Origin: Chara braunii
Lineage: Eukaryota; Streptophyta; Charophyceae; Charales; Characeae
DNA: 55,917 bases
Direction of reading: 5' to 3'
Assembly: GCA_003427395.1 (NCBI GenBank)
Contig: BFEA01000083.1
Location: 2,016,189 to 2,072,105 of the forward strand
Shown here: piece by piece, positions 43,936 through 54,797 of the stretch
Position numbering within the stretch: position 1 is the stretch's first letter
Layout: every line of letters starts with the position of its first letter
Notes under the pieces: model-generated
What the model was told of the DNA's origin: nothing
The model's database searches: none
What the model saw: the letters and a program-made list of their open reading frames with translations, nothing else
Made by a program: the position numbers and the translations under genes

Positions 43936-44340
43936 TTGCCGCAGCCAGCTCAGCAGACGCGAAGTAATCAAAACCAGAATCACTTTCAAGGACAAGGACA
44001 CGAACAGGGACAAAGTAGAGGTAGAAGCGGAGGAAGAGGAAATGGTCAAGGAGGAAGAGGATTTAGAGGAAGAGGACATGGCGGACAAGGAGGGAACTGG
44101 GGCAATCAGGGAGACCCTCAGTTGGGGAACTATAATCAAGTGAGCTTTAACCAAGTTGGTCAAGGATATAACTAAGGTTACGGCCAAGGCTATGGTCAAG
44201 GTTATAACCAAAACTATAGCCGTGGGTTTGGTAAGAGTGATGGACAGTGGAATGGTCAAGGATACGAACGAGGTTGGATAGATTATAGTGAGTGCACCTG
44301 TACGCACTGTCAAATCAAGGGGCATACCGTGAAGAGATGC
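43936..44340 (+). pseudogene. Gag tail: Q/G/R-rich domain and zinc knuckle
   Basis: FQGQGHEQGQSRGRSGGRG and later GYGQGYGQGYNQNYSRG form an RGG/prion-like tail. They are followed at 44299-44340 by a CCHC zinc knuckle, CTHCQIKGHTVKRC (C-x2-C-x4-H-x4-C), the nucleic-acid-binding nucleocapsid signature. A TAA at 44173-44175 falls in the GYN.GYGQG repeat where Gln (CAA) is expected. Confidence 0.75.
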
Positions 44341-45912
44341 CATGTTAGAAAGATGAACGAGCATGATGGGATAATTACATCAAGCATAGATGGGGATGTG
44401 TACGACAAGCGAGACACTCTTATTGACCCAAACATTCCAGGAGGAATAAGGAAGGAGGCACTAAGGGTTGCGGGGTTAGGACCGAGTGCGCCCGCTATGT
44501 TTCGAATCTGGCAGGAAAAGGAAGACCCCTTTATTAAGGTAGAAGATGTGACCGAGTTAGGAGAAAAATTGAACAAAGGACTAAAGATAGGCCAGGAAGA
44601 AGAGGAAGCTCCGTTGATCGAGCTTGAACCAAGAGAGGACAAAATAGTCAGGGAGTCAGCAAAAGACACCAGAGAGAGGATAAAAAGCCTGATAAATAAG
44701 ATAGGAAGGTTGAACACCCGAATTATGAGTATATGTGAAGAAGTCAAAATTATGGAGTTAAGAGTCTCGCACGTATTTACTATGGGTCGGGGAAGTGGGG
44801 AAGAAAGACCACGAGAACCCAATCCAAAGGCGTTAAGGGCAAGTTTGGCGGCAGGGCTTGAGGCAGCTTACCAAGCCCTTAGGAGTTATGTGTCATACAC
44901 TGCTCGACGGACTAAAGGAGGCAATGCAACTAAGGAACAGGAGAAGGCTGCGCCTCCTCCTCCTGGTGAGCCCGCTATTGACATAGGCGAAGAGGAGGAG
45001 GATCAAGATGAGCAACTAAGAGAAGAAGAGGATAAGATAGTTGAGCAAAGAGCTAAGAAGCGAATGCAAGGGGGTAAGGAAGGAAAAGAAAAGGTCGGAG
45101 AAAAGTCAAAGAAAAAGTGGAAGTATCAGACATCTATTGAAGAGGGGGTAGACCTCGAAAATTTGGTAAACAAGTTTCTCGACGGACATAACGAACTGCT
45201 AAATTTGAAGGAGATTTTGGCAACAACCCGTAAGCTCAGAGAATTAGTTAAGGCAAAACTGGCACGAAAGAGAGTGGCGAGGGTAAGAATGGGGGATTTG
45301 ATCCCGAACGAGGCAAACTGGACTGTCGCTGGAAGCAAGATGGATTGGAAATCAGTAGGGACTGGTTCCATAGAAGTTAATATTAGGGGAAGAGAATGCC
45401 CTGGAATGGTAGATACAGGGGCAAAAATAAATATTATGAATTCAGAGACAACTGAGAGATTGAGATTAGAAATTAATAAGAGCGACTTCTGATTCCTTAA
45501 TGGAGTTAGTGAGAAGTCAGGTTATACAGGCCTCGCCTCAAACATCATTGTGGAAGTAGGGCGGATTGAGGTCCGTTCCTGCTTCTACATCATGCCGAGT
45601 CTGGATCTTCCCATATTATTGGGAAGGTCCTTCCTGTCAAGGTCAGAAGTTGTTATCATGAATAAGTATGATGAAACTATGTACGTAATATTGTGCGACC
45701 CGGTATGTGGGAATTTCGAAGTACTTACATGTAAGAGTACGGGTCCCCACTGTTCGAAGAATCGCCTTAACGCAGAATCCTATACGTTTGAAGATTCTAA
45801 GGACAGAAAAAGGGAATTAGAGTGGGGATTAGGCGAGGAAGAAGAAGAGGAAGAGGATGAGGGACTAGTTTTGAGCTTGGCAAATATAGACCAGGCAATG
45901 TGCATGGTCTAA
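44341..45912 (+). pseudogene. Gag-pol linker and retropepsin-like protease
   Basis: Long open frame to 45492. First comes a conserved-looking segment after the knuckle (IDGDVYDKRDTLIDPNIPGG), then charged helical linker (EEEEAPLIELEPRED, GEEEEDQDEQLREEEDK). The aspartic protease starts near 45380, with catalytic MVDTGAKINIM (DTGA at 45412-45423). After the TGA at 45490 the second hallmark LDLPILLGRSFL is present in the same frame, followed by an acidic stretch and a TAA at 45910. Retropepsins cut the polyprotein as dimers. One stop between catalytic and flap/ILGR halves would inactivate it. Confidence 0.75.
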
Positions 45913-46160
45913 GCCTATGAGATGGCCGACCAAGAAGCTATCATGGCCTTGGCTGACAGATTGGGCGAATATCCCGAAGGAGGAAGAATGAATTTAGTGT
46001 ATAGGCCACCCCCGCGGGATGTAAAAATGCAGGGACCATATGCCCAATCAAGCGGTCAACATTTTTTAGTGGTGGACTCAAGCAAGGAGGCAAAAAGACG
46101 TACAAGACAATAGATAAGAAGAGTCATCCAGTCCCAGTATTAGTAACACACGAAGAGAGT
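45913..46160 (+). pseudogene. Protease-RT connection (frameshifted)
   Basis: Open frame 45922-46113 (MADQEAIMALADRLGEYPEGG) in the protease frame. A small indel near 46080 moves the reading to the RT frame (SHPVPVLVTHEESVYYKQE). Confidence 0.5.
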
Positions 46161-47256
46161 GTGTACTATAAGCAGGAGAGAGAACTGATGAGACAAATGA
46201 AAGAAAGGTGGGATGAAGAGGCATGCCGTATCAATGAGGAGACAGAGAAGGACCTGATTATTGGGGAACCCAGGTTTTTGACTAAACAAGAAAAGACGTT
46301 GGTGATAGACTTAATGAAAGAGAAACATTGTGCCTATGCTTTTAATGATGATCAGAGAGGGAGGTTAAATGTGGACAAGGTAGGGATGATCAGAATCTAT
46401 ACCGCCCCGCATCAGCCTTGGAATATTAGAGGAGTCAGGTACCCGAACCCTGATGGTCAGAGGAGAGTGGTGGAGTACCTCGATGGGAAGATTGATTTAC
46501 ACGTGACAGGGTTTTCTAGTGGGTCATGTGCTTCATCATGGTTCTGCTTTATTAAACCAAACGGGGTACTCAGGTGGGTGCAGGACTTGCAGAGACTAAA
46601 TATTGTGACTGTTAGGGATGCTGGGGAGCTCCCTAACGCTGATCAATTTTCCGAAGCATATGCAGGGAGGTCCATTATTTCTCTTATAGACCTCTACTCT
46701 GGTTATGATCAGTTTCCAGTTTATCCGGCCGATAGACCGATAACTGCAATGCACACTCCTAGGGGACTGATCCACATGAACGTAGCACCTCAAGGTGGAC
46801 TAATGCAGTAGCCATGGTCCAGAGGAGTATGGTGAAGGTAATACAACCGATCAGTCCACAGATCACCGAGCCCTATATCGACGATCTTGCAGCGAAAGGG
46901 CCGATGATAAAGATGAACAAGAGGTTGCGCCTGACATTCGAAAGTTCGTCTGGGATCATGTCAATGATCTCAGGAAGGTGCTTGATCTCCTGCAAGAACA
47001 TAACCTCACGGCAAGCGGTGCAAAATCCGGGCACTGCATGAAGGAGGCGACAATCCTTGGGTTTGTGTGTAATGAGCAAGACCGTCGTTTTGACACCAAG
47101 AAAACGAACAAAATTCTTGAGTGGCTGACACCGTTCAAGAATATAGGCGAGGTGAGATGTTTTATTGGGACATGCGGGTTTTGGAGGATATTTATTAAGA
47201 GGTTCGCCGCTAAGACTGAGCACGTAAGGAAATTGGTAAGGAAGAATCAGGAATGA
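46161..47256 (+). pseudogene. Ty3-type reverse transcriptase
   Basis: Motifs in order: SSWFCFIKPNGVLRWVQDLQ, LNIVTVRDAGELP, SLIDLYSGYDQF with the first catalytic Asp, MHTPRGLIHMNVAPQG, and the polymerase box EPYIDDLAAKGP (YIDD at 46874-46885). Then the thumb/connection: ILGFVCNEQDRRFD, KILEWLTPFKNIGEVRCFIGTCGFWR and RFAAKTEHVRKLV. Frameshifts sit near 46800 (after VAPQG) and 46915 (after KGP). The stop TGA at 47254 precedes EWGEKQ where related elements often have an aromatic residue. Copies RNA into DNA during retrotransposition. Confidence 0.85.
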
Positions 47257-47862
47257 GAGTGGGGAGAGAAGCAGGAGCAGGTGATGAGAGATTTAAAGAA
47301 TGAATTTGAGGAAGGAGGTCTGGTACTGGGGGTTCCAGACTACGAAGCAATCTTAGAACGTCCCTTCATAATAGAAACCGATGCCGGACCCAATGCCTTG
47401 GGGGGAGTCTTGATACAGGCGGATCATGAGGGTAAGGAAAAACCGTTGCGCTTTGAGAGTCGAACTCTCAATTCAACTGGGAGGAACTACTCCCAATGCA
47501 AGAAGGAGGCCTTGGCGGTTTTACACTGTCTACGGATCTTCAGACATTATCTCTTTGGGAGAAGATTCATTCTAAGGGTAGATCCAACCGCCCTCATGTA
47601 TTCCCTTAGGAACTTTTCTCCAGCTGATCCTACAGTTGTCAGGTGACTCACCTACATCTGGATGTTTGATTTTCAGTTGGAGCACATTCCAGGGAATAAG
47701 AACAAAGCGGATGAGTTGAGCAAGATAGAGTGGGAGAAGCTTGGAGAAGCTAAGGAGGAGGCACCGCCGGTAGACGGATTCTTGCAAGAAGATGACATGC
47801 AGCTCCACGTTCCCGCATGAGCCTTAAGAATCGATGATAATGAGGTTCGAGAGGGAAAACCT
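47257..47862 (+). pseudogene. RNase H domain
   Basis: FIIETDAGPNALGGVLIQAD (first Asp), NYSQCKKEALAVLHCLRIFR (Glu) and LRVDPTALMY (Asp) give the catalytic set. The domain ends with TYIWMFDFQLEHIPGNKNKADELSKIEW, the usual RNase H to integrase junction. The TGA at 47644 replaces the Trp of the RWLTYI motif, a TGG to TGA change. A further TGA at 47818 fits Arg or Trp. The enzyme removes RNA from RNA/DNA hybrids. Confidence 0.8.
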
Positions 47863-48720
47863 ATGTGGTATGCACTAGCGACTTTTGTGAAGGATGAAAT
47901 GTTGGTATTAAAGTCTTTCGTCGAAGAGGACCCGTGGGGAGAAAGAAGTGGGGAATGGATAGCAGAATTAGCTTTGGCTGAGGGTTACCGATTGACAGAG
48001 GAACCAGTCACGATTGAGGCAGGAACAGGGCAAGTGGATCGACATTTATTAAATGTAGGGAGAGTGCATTACCTTGTGAACTCTCTCCTACAAGTCCGGA
48101 ACGAAGAAGAAAGAAGGCCGGTAAAGGCGGATGAGATAATATTGGGAGACGACTACGAGTTTGATGAAGAAATGGAGGGAGAGGAATTTGAGCAAGGTGA
48201 AATCTCGGAAGATTTCCGAGAAGAAGAGTACGATGGGTTCCATCTAGAAATGGGGCTTCTTCTCTCGGGCGACAAGCGAGAAAGGGAAGTTGGTGAGAAA
48301 ACTCCCCGCATGAGGGACCGTTATGTAATGAGGGGTGACCATCTCTTCATCAGGGATAAAAGAGGACCTCCTAGAAGGGTTATCTATGGCAGAAACCGGC
48401 AGATTGATATGATAGCAGCCCTCTATGATGAACCTGTTGGTGGTCATAGGGGTTTTGCCGCTACCCTCAAGAAGGTGACTGAACTGTACTTTTGGGAAGA
48501 CATGTACGGGACGGTTAGAAAGTACTGTGAGTCATGTGTGTCGTGCCAAGTTAGATCGTCGATCAGGCATAAGGACTGATCTATCCTTTCGCGGTGGAAT
48601 TCACGATGGATAGAGGGCCGGAATTCACATGTGGGGAGATTAAAGAGTTATTGGATGATCTCGGGGTAATCGCCAAGTACACCAGCAGGGCACAATGGAA
48701 TCATTGAACGTTACCTTGGA
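47863..48720 (+). pseudogene. Integrase with internal deletion
   Basis: An acidic linker (DDYEFDEEMEGEEFEQGE) leads to the zinc-binding HHCC domain: LYDEPVGGHRGFAATLKKV, ELYFWEDMYGTVRKYC and ESCVSCQ. The first His is Tyr (TAT, 48424-48426, C to T from CAT). The catalytic core should follow, but after SSIRHKD the sequence passes directly to the second catalytic Asp (FTMDRGPEF, Asp at 48609). The whole first-Asp segment is missing. The Glu is in NGIIER (48706-48708) after another frameshift, about 32 residues on, matching the D,D-35-E spacing. Internally deleted and inactive. Confidence 0.75.
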
Positions 48721-49468
48721 CAACAAAAACAAGAAGGTGGAAAAAGAAAGGAATGAGCGAGAAAAATTGGAGAAGGAAGTTGGCAAGCTGGAAGGGAAGG
48801 TCGGTGAGCAAGAAAAAGAGATGGAGGTTGTAAAGGAAGGGAAAAAGAAGGAGAGCAAGAGTTGGGAAGAGAAGTGGAAGGCAATGGAAAAGAAGGTTGA
48901 GAGTCTCGGAATGGTTGCTCAAGGGGAAGGACCAGAAATGCCTACAAAGATAGTTAAATGGAACGACGAGCTGGGGTTTGAAATCAAGAATGTTACAGGA
49001 ACACTTCATGCACCAGGGCAAGGCTCAGGAAAAGCAAGCAGAGAAGTGTTGGGACCAAGAAAGGAGAACAGTGATCAACCCACTATCATCACAACTTTTG
49101 TTGACAAGTAGGTTGAGCTAATGGCATCTGATACTGTTACAATGTCTTCCAACGAAGACGAATCCAGGGATAATAAAAAGAGGCATTGTTCGGAGATGGT
49201 GGAAGCAGGTGGAGAGAAGGAGATGGCATTACCACATCATTCTGCCAAAAAACCAAGAAGCGTGGGTAGAAAGTTGTGTTGGTATTGCATGAAGGGGATG
49301 CATCTGAGAGAGGAATGTCCAGGGTTTAAGTTTGATGAGGAAAAGAGTCTGGTAAGATTGGATGAGAACAAAAAGCTTATTGACAAGGAAGGAAACGTTG
49401 TTAAGAAGACCAAGGATGGGTTCAGAGCTCAGTTATATAGACAATCGAACCTTAACATGGTAGACTAG
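48695..49468 (+). pseudogene. Coiled-coil plus CCHC gag-like ORF after integrase
   Basis: Two in-frame parts (48695-49111 and 49121-49468) separated by one TAG at 49109-49111. The first is a strong coiled coil, Lys/Glu-rich with heptad-like spacing (EREKLEKEVGKLEGKVGEQE). The second holds a zinc knuckle CWYCMKGMHLREEC (C-x2-C-x4-H-x4-C), then a DENKKLIDKEGNVVKK segment like the post-knuckle region of the main gag. It overlaps the integrase end in another frame. It looks like the gag end of a different element joined by deletion, or an extra RNA-binding ORF. Read through the TAG it would be about 257 residues. Confidence 0.55.
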
Positions 49469-50054
49469 GGGGAAAAGTATGTACCTTGACCTCCTATGTT
49501 CTCTACAACCATTCACGCTTCTTTCTTTTTCTCAGCGAGGCTTTGTACACCTTGAGTAGGAAGGGTAAAATAGGTAGGGTCTCTTCTCTTGGGGTATAGT
49601 AATGTACTTTAGCAGCGGAAAAAAGTCAGCAAATTTTGAAACCTTTGTTTTTATATGGGATTAGTTCGGCATGTGTACTTTAGTGAGTAGGGACAAAGAG
49701 ACATGTAACTCATACTCCATCTATCATTTTTTTTTTTCTCCTTTAGAAGGAAGACCGTTTTTTTTGTCCTCCTTCTCTTGAGTCATATATTATTAATTTT
49801 TGGGGTATGCCGACGAGAGACACTTTCGCTTTCACAACTGAGTTGGTCCAATGTCTGGTCTTGTTTGATGGGATGTGTATCTTTGAAGTATGTACAAACT
49901 GCGCTATCAAGTCTTGAACTAGGATGCTCATAAAAGCGCCTAAGTGTTCAAGAAAGATAGAGTGAAGTGCGACATGTACGGGCTGAATGTACTTTGACCC
50001 TGTTGATCATTCTTTTCCCATGCTTTGTCTTATATTGTTATTGTTGAGAAAGAC

Positions 50055-50087
<33 letters not shown>

Positions 50088-50088
50088 N

Positions 50089-50121
<33 letters not shown>

Positions 50122-50494
50122 GTGAAAAAATTTAAAACTTTGATGCATTTGAGAAACCCTGCAAGTCAAGGAAGTGTATGTTATGAATGGAACGGTTGTT
50201 CTTTTTCTGCCTTCTTACAAAACAAGGAGTCAAACAATATTTATTATACTTTTCTTATGGATATTTTGGTTGGCTTTCTCTGTTGGTTGAAGATCTCCGA
50301 GACGTGTGTCTGTCCAGCCTGTGATCGAAGTCTGGGCGACACGACCCCTAAGTGGCTCTAACGATGCCCCTCGTTCAGTAACAATGTGACAATCATGAGA
50401 TATCAAATTTATTGGTATAAATTTTTCATATACACTTTTCAGAAAGGTTCATTCATTCAAACTGACGAGGGGATGAGATTCTTTGGTCAAATTG

Positions 50495-50535
<41 letters not shown>

Positions 50536-50557
50536 AAATGATCATCGTTCATCCACT
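49469..50557. other. 3' flank of the Ty3-type element, A-run and (TA)n
   Basis: No gene. A ~62-base A-run with one N (50058-50119) and a (TA)n tract (50496-50532). The A-run could be a reverse-transcribed tail or a microsatellite. Confidence 0.6.
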
Positions 50558-51275
50558 TTAAGCGGTCAGTCTAAGAGACTTGAAATTACCAAGTCAATGG
50601 TGAAAAATTGGCATCGTTGGGACGTAACTCCCAGCATGGGTTGCTGACCAAGTATAACCAGGCAGCGGGCCTTTCGATTACGGCCTGGAACTGAAACCTG
50701 AGGGGGGACTTCCTTAATGATGGAATTGGTTCAGGTAGATATCGGAGGGATCAAGAGTCAGGTTTAGATTGATAAGAGGATTCTACCCGATATTGCGTAA
50801 CCAATACGGGAACCATCGCTAAAATAACAACGCAGTGGGCTGCAGTTTCGAACTGATCATCCGGCTGTGATAGGTTGAGGCCAAGGTCGCCGATCCCCTC
50901 ACATTAGACTTCGGGTGGGACGGTAAAATCTGACTTAGGTCAAGACCCGCGTCCAAAGAGTGAGGCTAAAGTCTAAAGTTGGGGGGAGTGACTATCATTG
51001 TTTTCCTTGGTGACCTCCACAACTGTAGTACAGATCCAGTATGTCCACTTGGGGTTATATGAATTTTTTTTTTTTTTGAATTGTCATTTTTGGATATGTG
51101 GGAGACCCAGGTTAAAATCCTGGCAGTATGGACGCACCAAGGGGGACAGTGAGGGTCTTCAAACCGCGACTTCATCCAGGAAATCGGATTTTGACAACGT
51201 GCCGCGTCAGAAGGCCTTTCTTTGCATTTAGATTCCTCCTCCGACGAGGACGTCACTTAATGGGGTCTGGGAAAA
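50558..51275. other. Unassigned sequence before the second 1.4-kb repeat
   Basis: Contains TTGGGGGGAG followed by TG at about 50979-50990, a possible polypurine tract and LTR start, but no matching upstream LTR was found. No gene. Confidence 0.4.
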
Positions 51276-52590
51276 CTGTCGGAGCAAACACCCTTACAAA
51301 CGTATTTGCTCATGATTTTGCATTCGACACAAAGTCGATACCAGTTGCCATAACAAGGATGGTCTGAGATAAGGAGTGAAAGGATTTTGGCACAATACCA
51401 TGAAAGGAATTCCTCAAACTCAATGTACTAAATACTCGAGTGACCATGCAAGCTATTGCGGCAAGCGTGAAAATAGAAAAAAACAAAGGTAGGAAGTGAG
51501 ATCTCCGACCACAAAGTGGACGGAGGGTTAACCGAAAGGAAAGAAGTCGCACAAGGAGCGACGACTTTAGTCCAAGATTAGTCGGGAACTGATACGACAT
51601 GATCAATAAAGTTAGTTCGCTTGACAACCGCGAATGTCAGAACCGTCAGTATAAAGGAACCAGCGGATCACTCCGCCATGAGCTCAATAAAAGAGGGCTC
51701 GAGAAAAGTAGTATAAGCCTGGACCATACAGCCAGGGCGGCCAAGAGGACCGTACCGCTTACCACACTTAGCGACAACGGCCATATCAACCTACTGACCA
51801 TGGAAGGCAGACCGTATGCCTGTTATACCGGCTGAGCCAGCCTTTTACTCGACTAATAGTGAGGTCGCCACTAATCTAACCGAATTAGGAGCTAGCCAAA
51901 TAGGTACAGGTGCGGATTTGCATGCGATAGATCTAGGGAACGAATCCTTCCTGACCCATGGGCTAGCTCTTTTTTTTATGAGCTACCTCGTTCCGCCCGA
52001 CCACTGTATAGACCGTATTCAAGTTGGTGGGATTCGAACTCACGATCTACAAGTTAGAAGTGGTTAGGGCTGGAAAGATTTAGGTTCCTACCCGTACCAG
52101 GAACTCGACAGGTGCACGCATAGGGAGCAACGAACGAAATTCGGTTAGAGTTTCTTTATTTTTATTTTCTTGAGATATATTAAAATTTGTTATTTTTTTT
52201 TTCCGTATCTTACCTAAGTTTCGAGGAAGATTCATGGGTAGTTGGGAGAAGGAAACAAAACATACACTTACCTGAAACTTCAGGGGCACGTAGCAGTGAT
52301 CTTCAACCACCTTGCACATGTATACTAATCACTAACGCGGTTAGATTCATCTATAATGAATATTCGAGATGTATATCGGTTATTATTATTATTATTATTA
52401 TTATTATTGTTGTTTCTTATTTCTTCTTAGATTATTAGATATACCATAAATGAATCTGCCTCGATTAAAAAGGCAGATTCTTCAAACTAAATGGCAGAGG
52501 CCCGGGGGCTCGCGAGGGTAGAGTCGGGAGCACTTCGAGCAAAAGCTCGGGGCTGGAACGCAGCAAACGGACAAACGTAAGCGAGCGTTG
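51276..52590 (+). repeat. 1.4-kb dispersed repeat, copy 2 (LTR-like)
   Basis: Same-orientation partner of 25917-27334, with TATAAAG (51650-51656) and AATAAA (51686-51691). The ATT tract is shorter (52381-52409). Ends abruptly at the inverted 270-bp repeat. Confidence 0.8.
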
Positions 52591-52915
52591 TCGAGCGCAT
52601 CGGTCCGACACCGCACGTGGCAGCGCGGGACCCTCTCGGTCGCGTCACACAGGAGTTGGACCAACCTCGTCACGAGCATACAGATGGAGCTCCCTTAGGC
52701 CACTCCGGCCCAGTGCGCCAGCCATACCTCTCGCGAGCCCCTACGACAGGATAGAGCCTACACAAGGTACAACTTACCTCCACCTTACGGGAGTTGTCAC
52801 CTCCCTTCGGTGGGCGTATCCCCGCCGAGCTACGAGTCCACAATACGAAAGCTAATGAGTTGCAATCGAAGAGGTGGACCAGCCGAGGGCGTTTCTCGTT
52901 CGCTGTAGCATAGGG
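52590..52915 (-). repeat. Dispersed ~270-bp repeat, copy 2
   Basis: Reverse-strand partner of 38988-39258. Abuts the end of the 1.4-kb repeat without spacer. Confidence 0.8.
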
Positions 52916-53595
52916 GGTACGGGCGGTAATACGCCTATCGGACCCGCACGCGAACTGACATCTCGGGGGGCTGAAGTCCCAAGCGCAGTCCGTCGTCGGT
53001 CGACTAGGACGCATCCCACACACCACACGCACAACACTCTACGAACACCAAAAAAGAAACACCCGCACATACACACAAAACGACACAACATAACGACGCG
53101 ACAACGCTCTTAGCCCCTTCAGTGATCATCCCATAACTTTCCATTGCGGAAATCGAATAGGCGTTGCGCACGAAGCTTAGTATAAAACCGCGCGGACACA
53201 AGGCTAACTTATATCGACTCGCAATGCAAGCGTACGCAGGCAGTCGCAATGATGGCGTACTATGTAGTGCTCATAATCACGCGGTCCCTCATGGATCCGA
53301 GTACCGCTTATGACTCTCAAGTGTCAGACTCGAAGCGTCGTGAGGGTATAACCCCTCACGACATTGCACGGCTGAAGGAATAGAAGTGCCGCCGTCGTGA
53401 GACCTCCGGCCTTTGGTCTGAGTGTCTCGGTGGGCAAGGCAAATAGGCTCTACACGGGGACAAATTCCTTCCTTGCAGAGCCTAGGGCTTGGGATGTCCT
53501 GGACAAGGACCTCGAATCCCGGCCCAGGATTAACGTCCGACTATGAAAACCCCAAAAAGCAAACAATTGAACGGAAGGGTCTTCCTTCTGCCACC

Positions 53596-53600
<5 letters not shown>
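52916..53600. other. No gene recognised
   Basis: GC-balanced unique sequence with short frames on both strands and no motif. Confidence 0.45.

Positions 53601-53651
<51 letters not shown>
53601..53651. repeat. (CT)n microsatellite
   Basis: Pure CT run upstream of the last gene. Confidence 0.95.
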
Positions 53652-53654
<3 letters not shown>

Positions 53655-53760
53655 TGAACAATGTTCAGGCTTATTTGCATTTAAAAGTTGTCTATACATT
53701 ATGGAGTGTTTGAGTAAATAGCTCATAACTGGAATGTTGTGTGTGTCATGTAGCTTTGCA

Positions 53761-54671
53761 ATGGCACCTCGCCGCAGGTACGAAGATCTTGCTTCATCAT
53801 TAAAGCAAGTACAAGAAAGACAGCCACCAGCACGCCTTAGCGAAAAGACTGCGGTCAGGAAAGAGAAGGGTAAATTTCAGAGAGGGCCACACGAAAAAAG
53901 CAAGACATCACCTTTGATGAAGTCACGCGCGGACCGTGCTGTGGTCACGGCGTCGCCGAAAGCAAACAGGTCTGACTCCAATAAACGACAACGAGAGTCG
54001 GCCCCCGCCTCCCCGGCATCCACGAAGAATCGCATGCGACAGGATCGATCTCCGCCACAAGCGCCGAAGAAAAGGTCATGTGCAGAAGGGGTGGAAGGAC
54101 AACCTCGACACAATGTCACAAATGCGAAGAGGAGGAGAATTATTGAGGGGAAGGAGGAAGGGCAGGAGACAATTCATCTGAGGGGATCCGAAGGGAGTCA
54201 CGGGACACAGCAGGTCAGACGCAAAGGTTCGACGCAAAAGTTTCAAAATTGGAAGGTGTTGGGGCAACCAACACCGAAAAACGAAACGTGTCACGGGACA
54301 CAGCAGGTCAGATGCAAAGGTCCGACCCGTATGATGAGACAGACGACGGTGAAGGACGTAACGAGTGCACATGCAACGAAGGACAATCGTACGGAGAAGA
54401 TACGAGCAACGAAGAGGAGGACAACGAGAAAGGTTATAACAACACAGAGGACAATGATGGCGAGGACAAAGAGGAGGAAGACATAGCTCGGAGCAGCAGC
54501 AGGGAAGAAAGGTGTAGCGAAGACAATACACAAAACACGTCTCGAAAAACGCAAGGAGGACGAAGTCACGGACGCAGGCAGGATAGCAACGTCAACAAGC
54601 AGTTAGTTCTCAGGGAGAAGGCAATTGAAGGACGTAAGTACGCAATGTATGAGAAAAATAAAAATATCTGA
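53761..54671 (+). pseudogene. Unrecognised basic-then-acidic gene, 5' part
   Basis: Likely start is the ATG at 53761 (MAPRRRYEDLASSLKQVQER). The first half is rich in Lys, Arg, Ser and Pro with NLS-like clusters (NAKRRRIIEGK). Beyond about 54250 the same frame becomes a Thr/Arg/Lys string, while another frame (54249-54671) is highly acidic (EEEDNEKGYNNTEDNDGEDKEEEDI). Basic then acidic low complexity is common in nuclear proteins, so a frameshift near 54250 is my reading. A ~35-bp segment (CACGGGACACAGCAGGTCAG) is repeated 93 bp apart at 54199 and 54292. A strong donor-like GTAAGT lies at 54634-54639. No domain recognised. Confidence 0.45.
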
Positions 54672-54797
54672 ACACAAATGGCTCGTCGATATATTGTTTT
54701 GCTCAGACTGTTGTCGTTGCGTGCCAGTTGTGCAAAATAGTAGTGAACTGTATACGTTGTTCGATAAAAAAAAATTGCGTAGGTTGCAAATAAGTAA

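Noticed and set aside
50058-50119. Poly(A) tail of a non-LTR element
   Set aside because: No LINE coding sequence or target-site duplication is visible next to it, and A-runs are common in the window.
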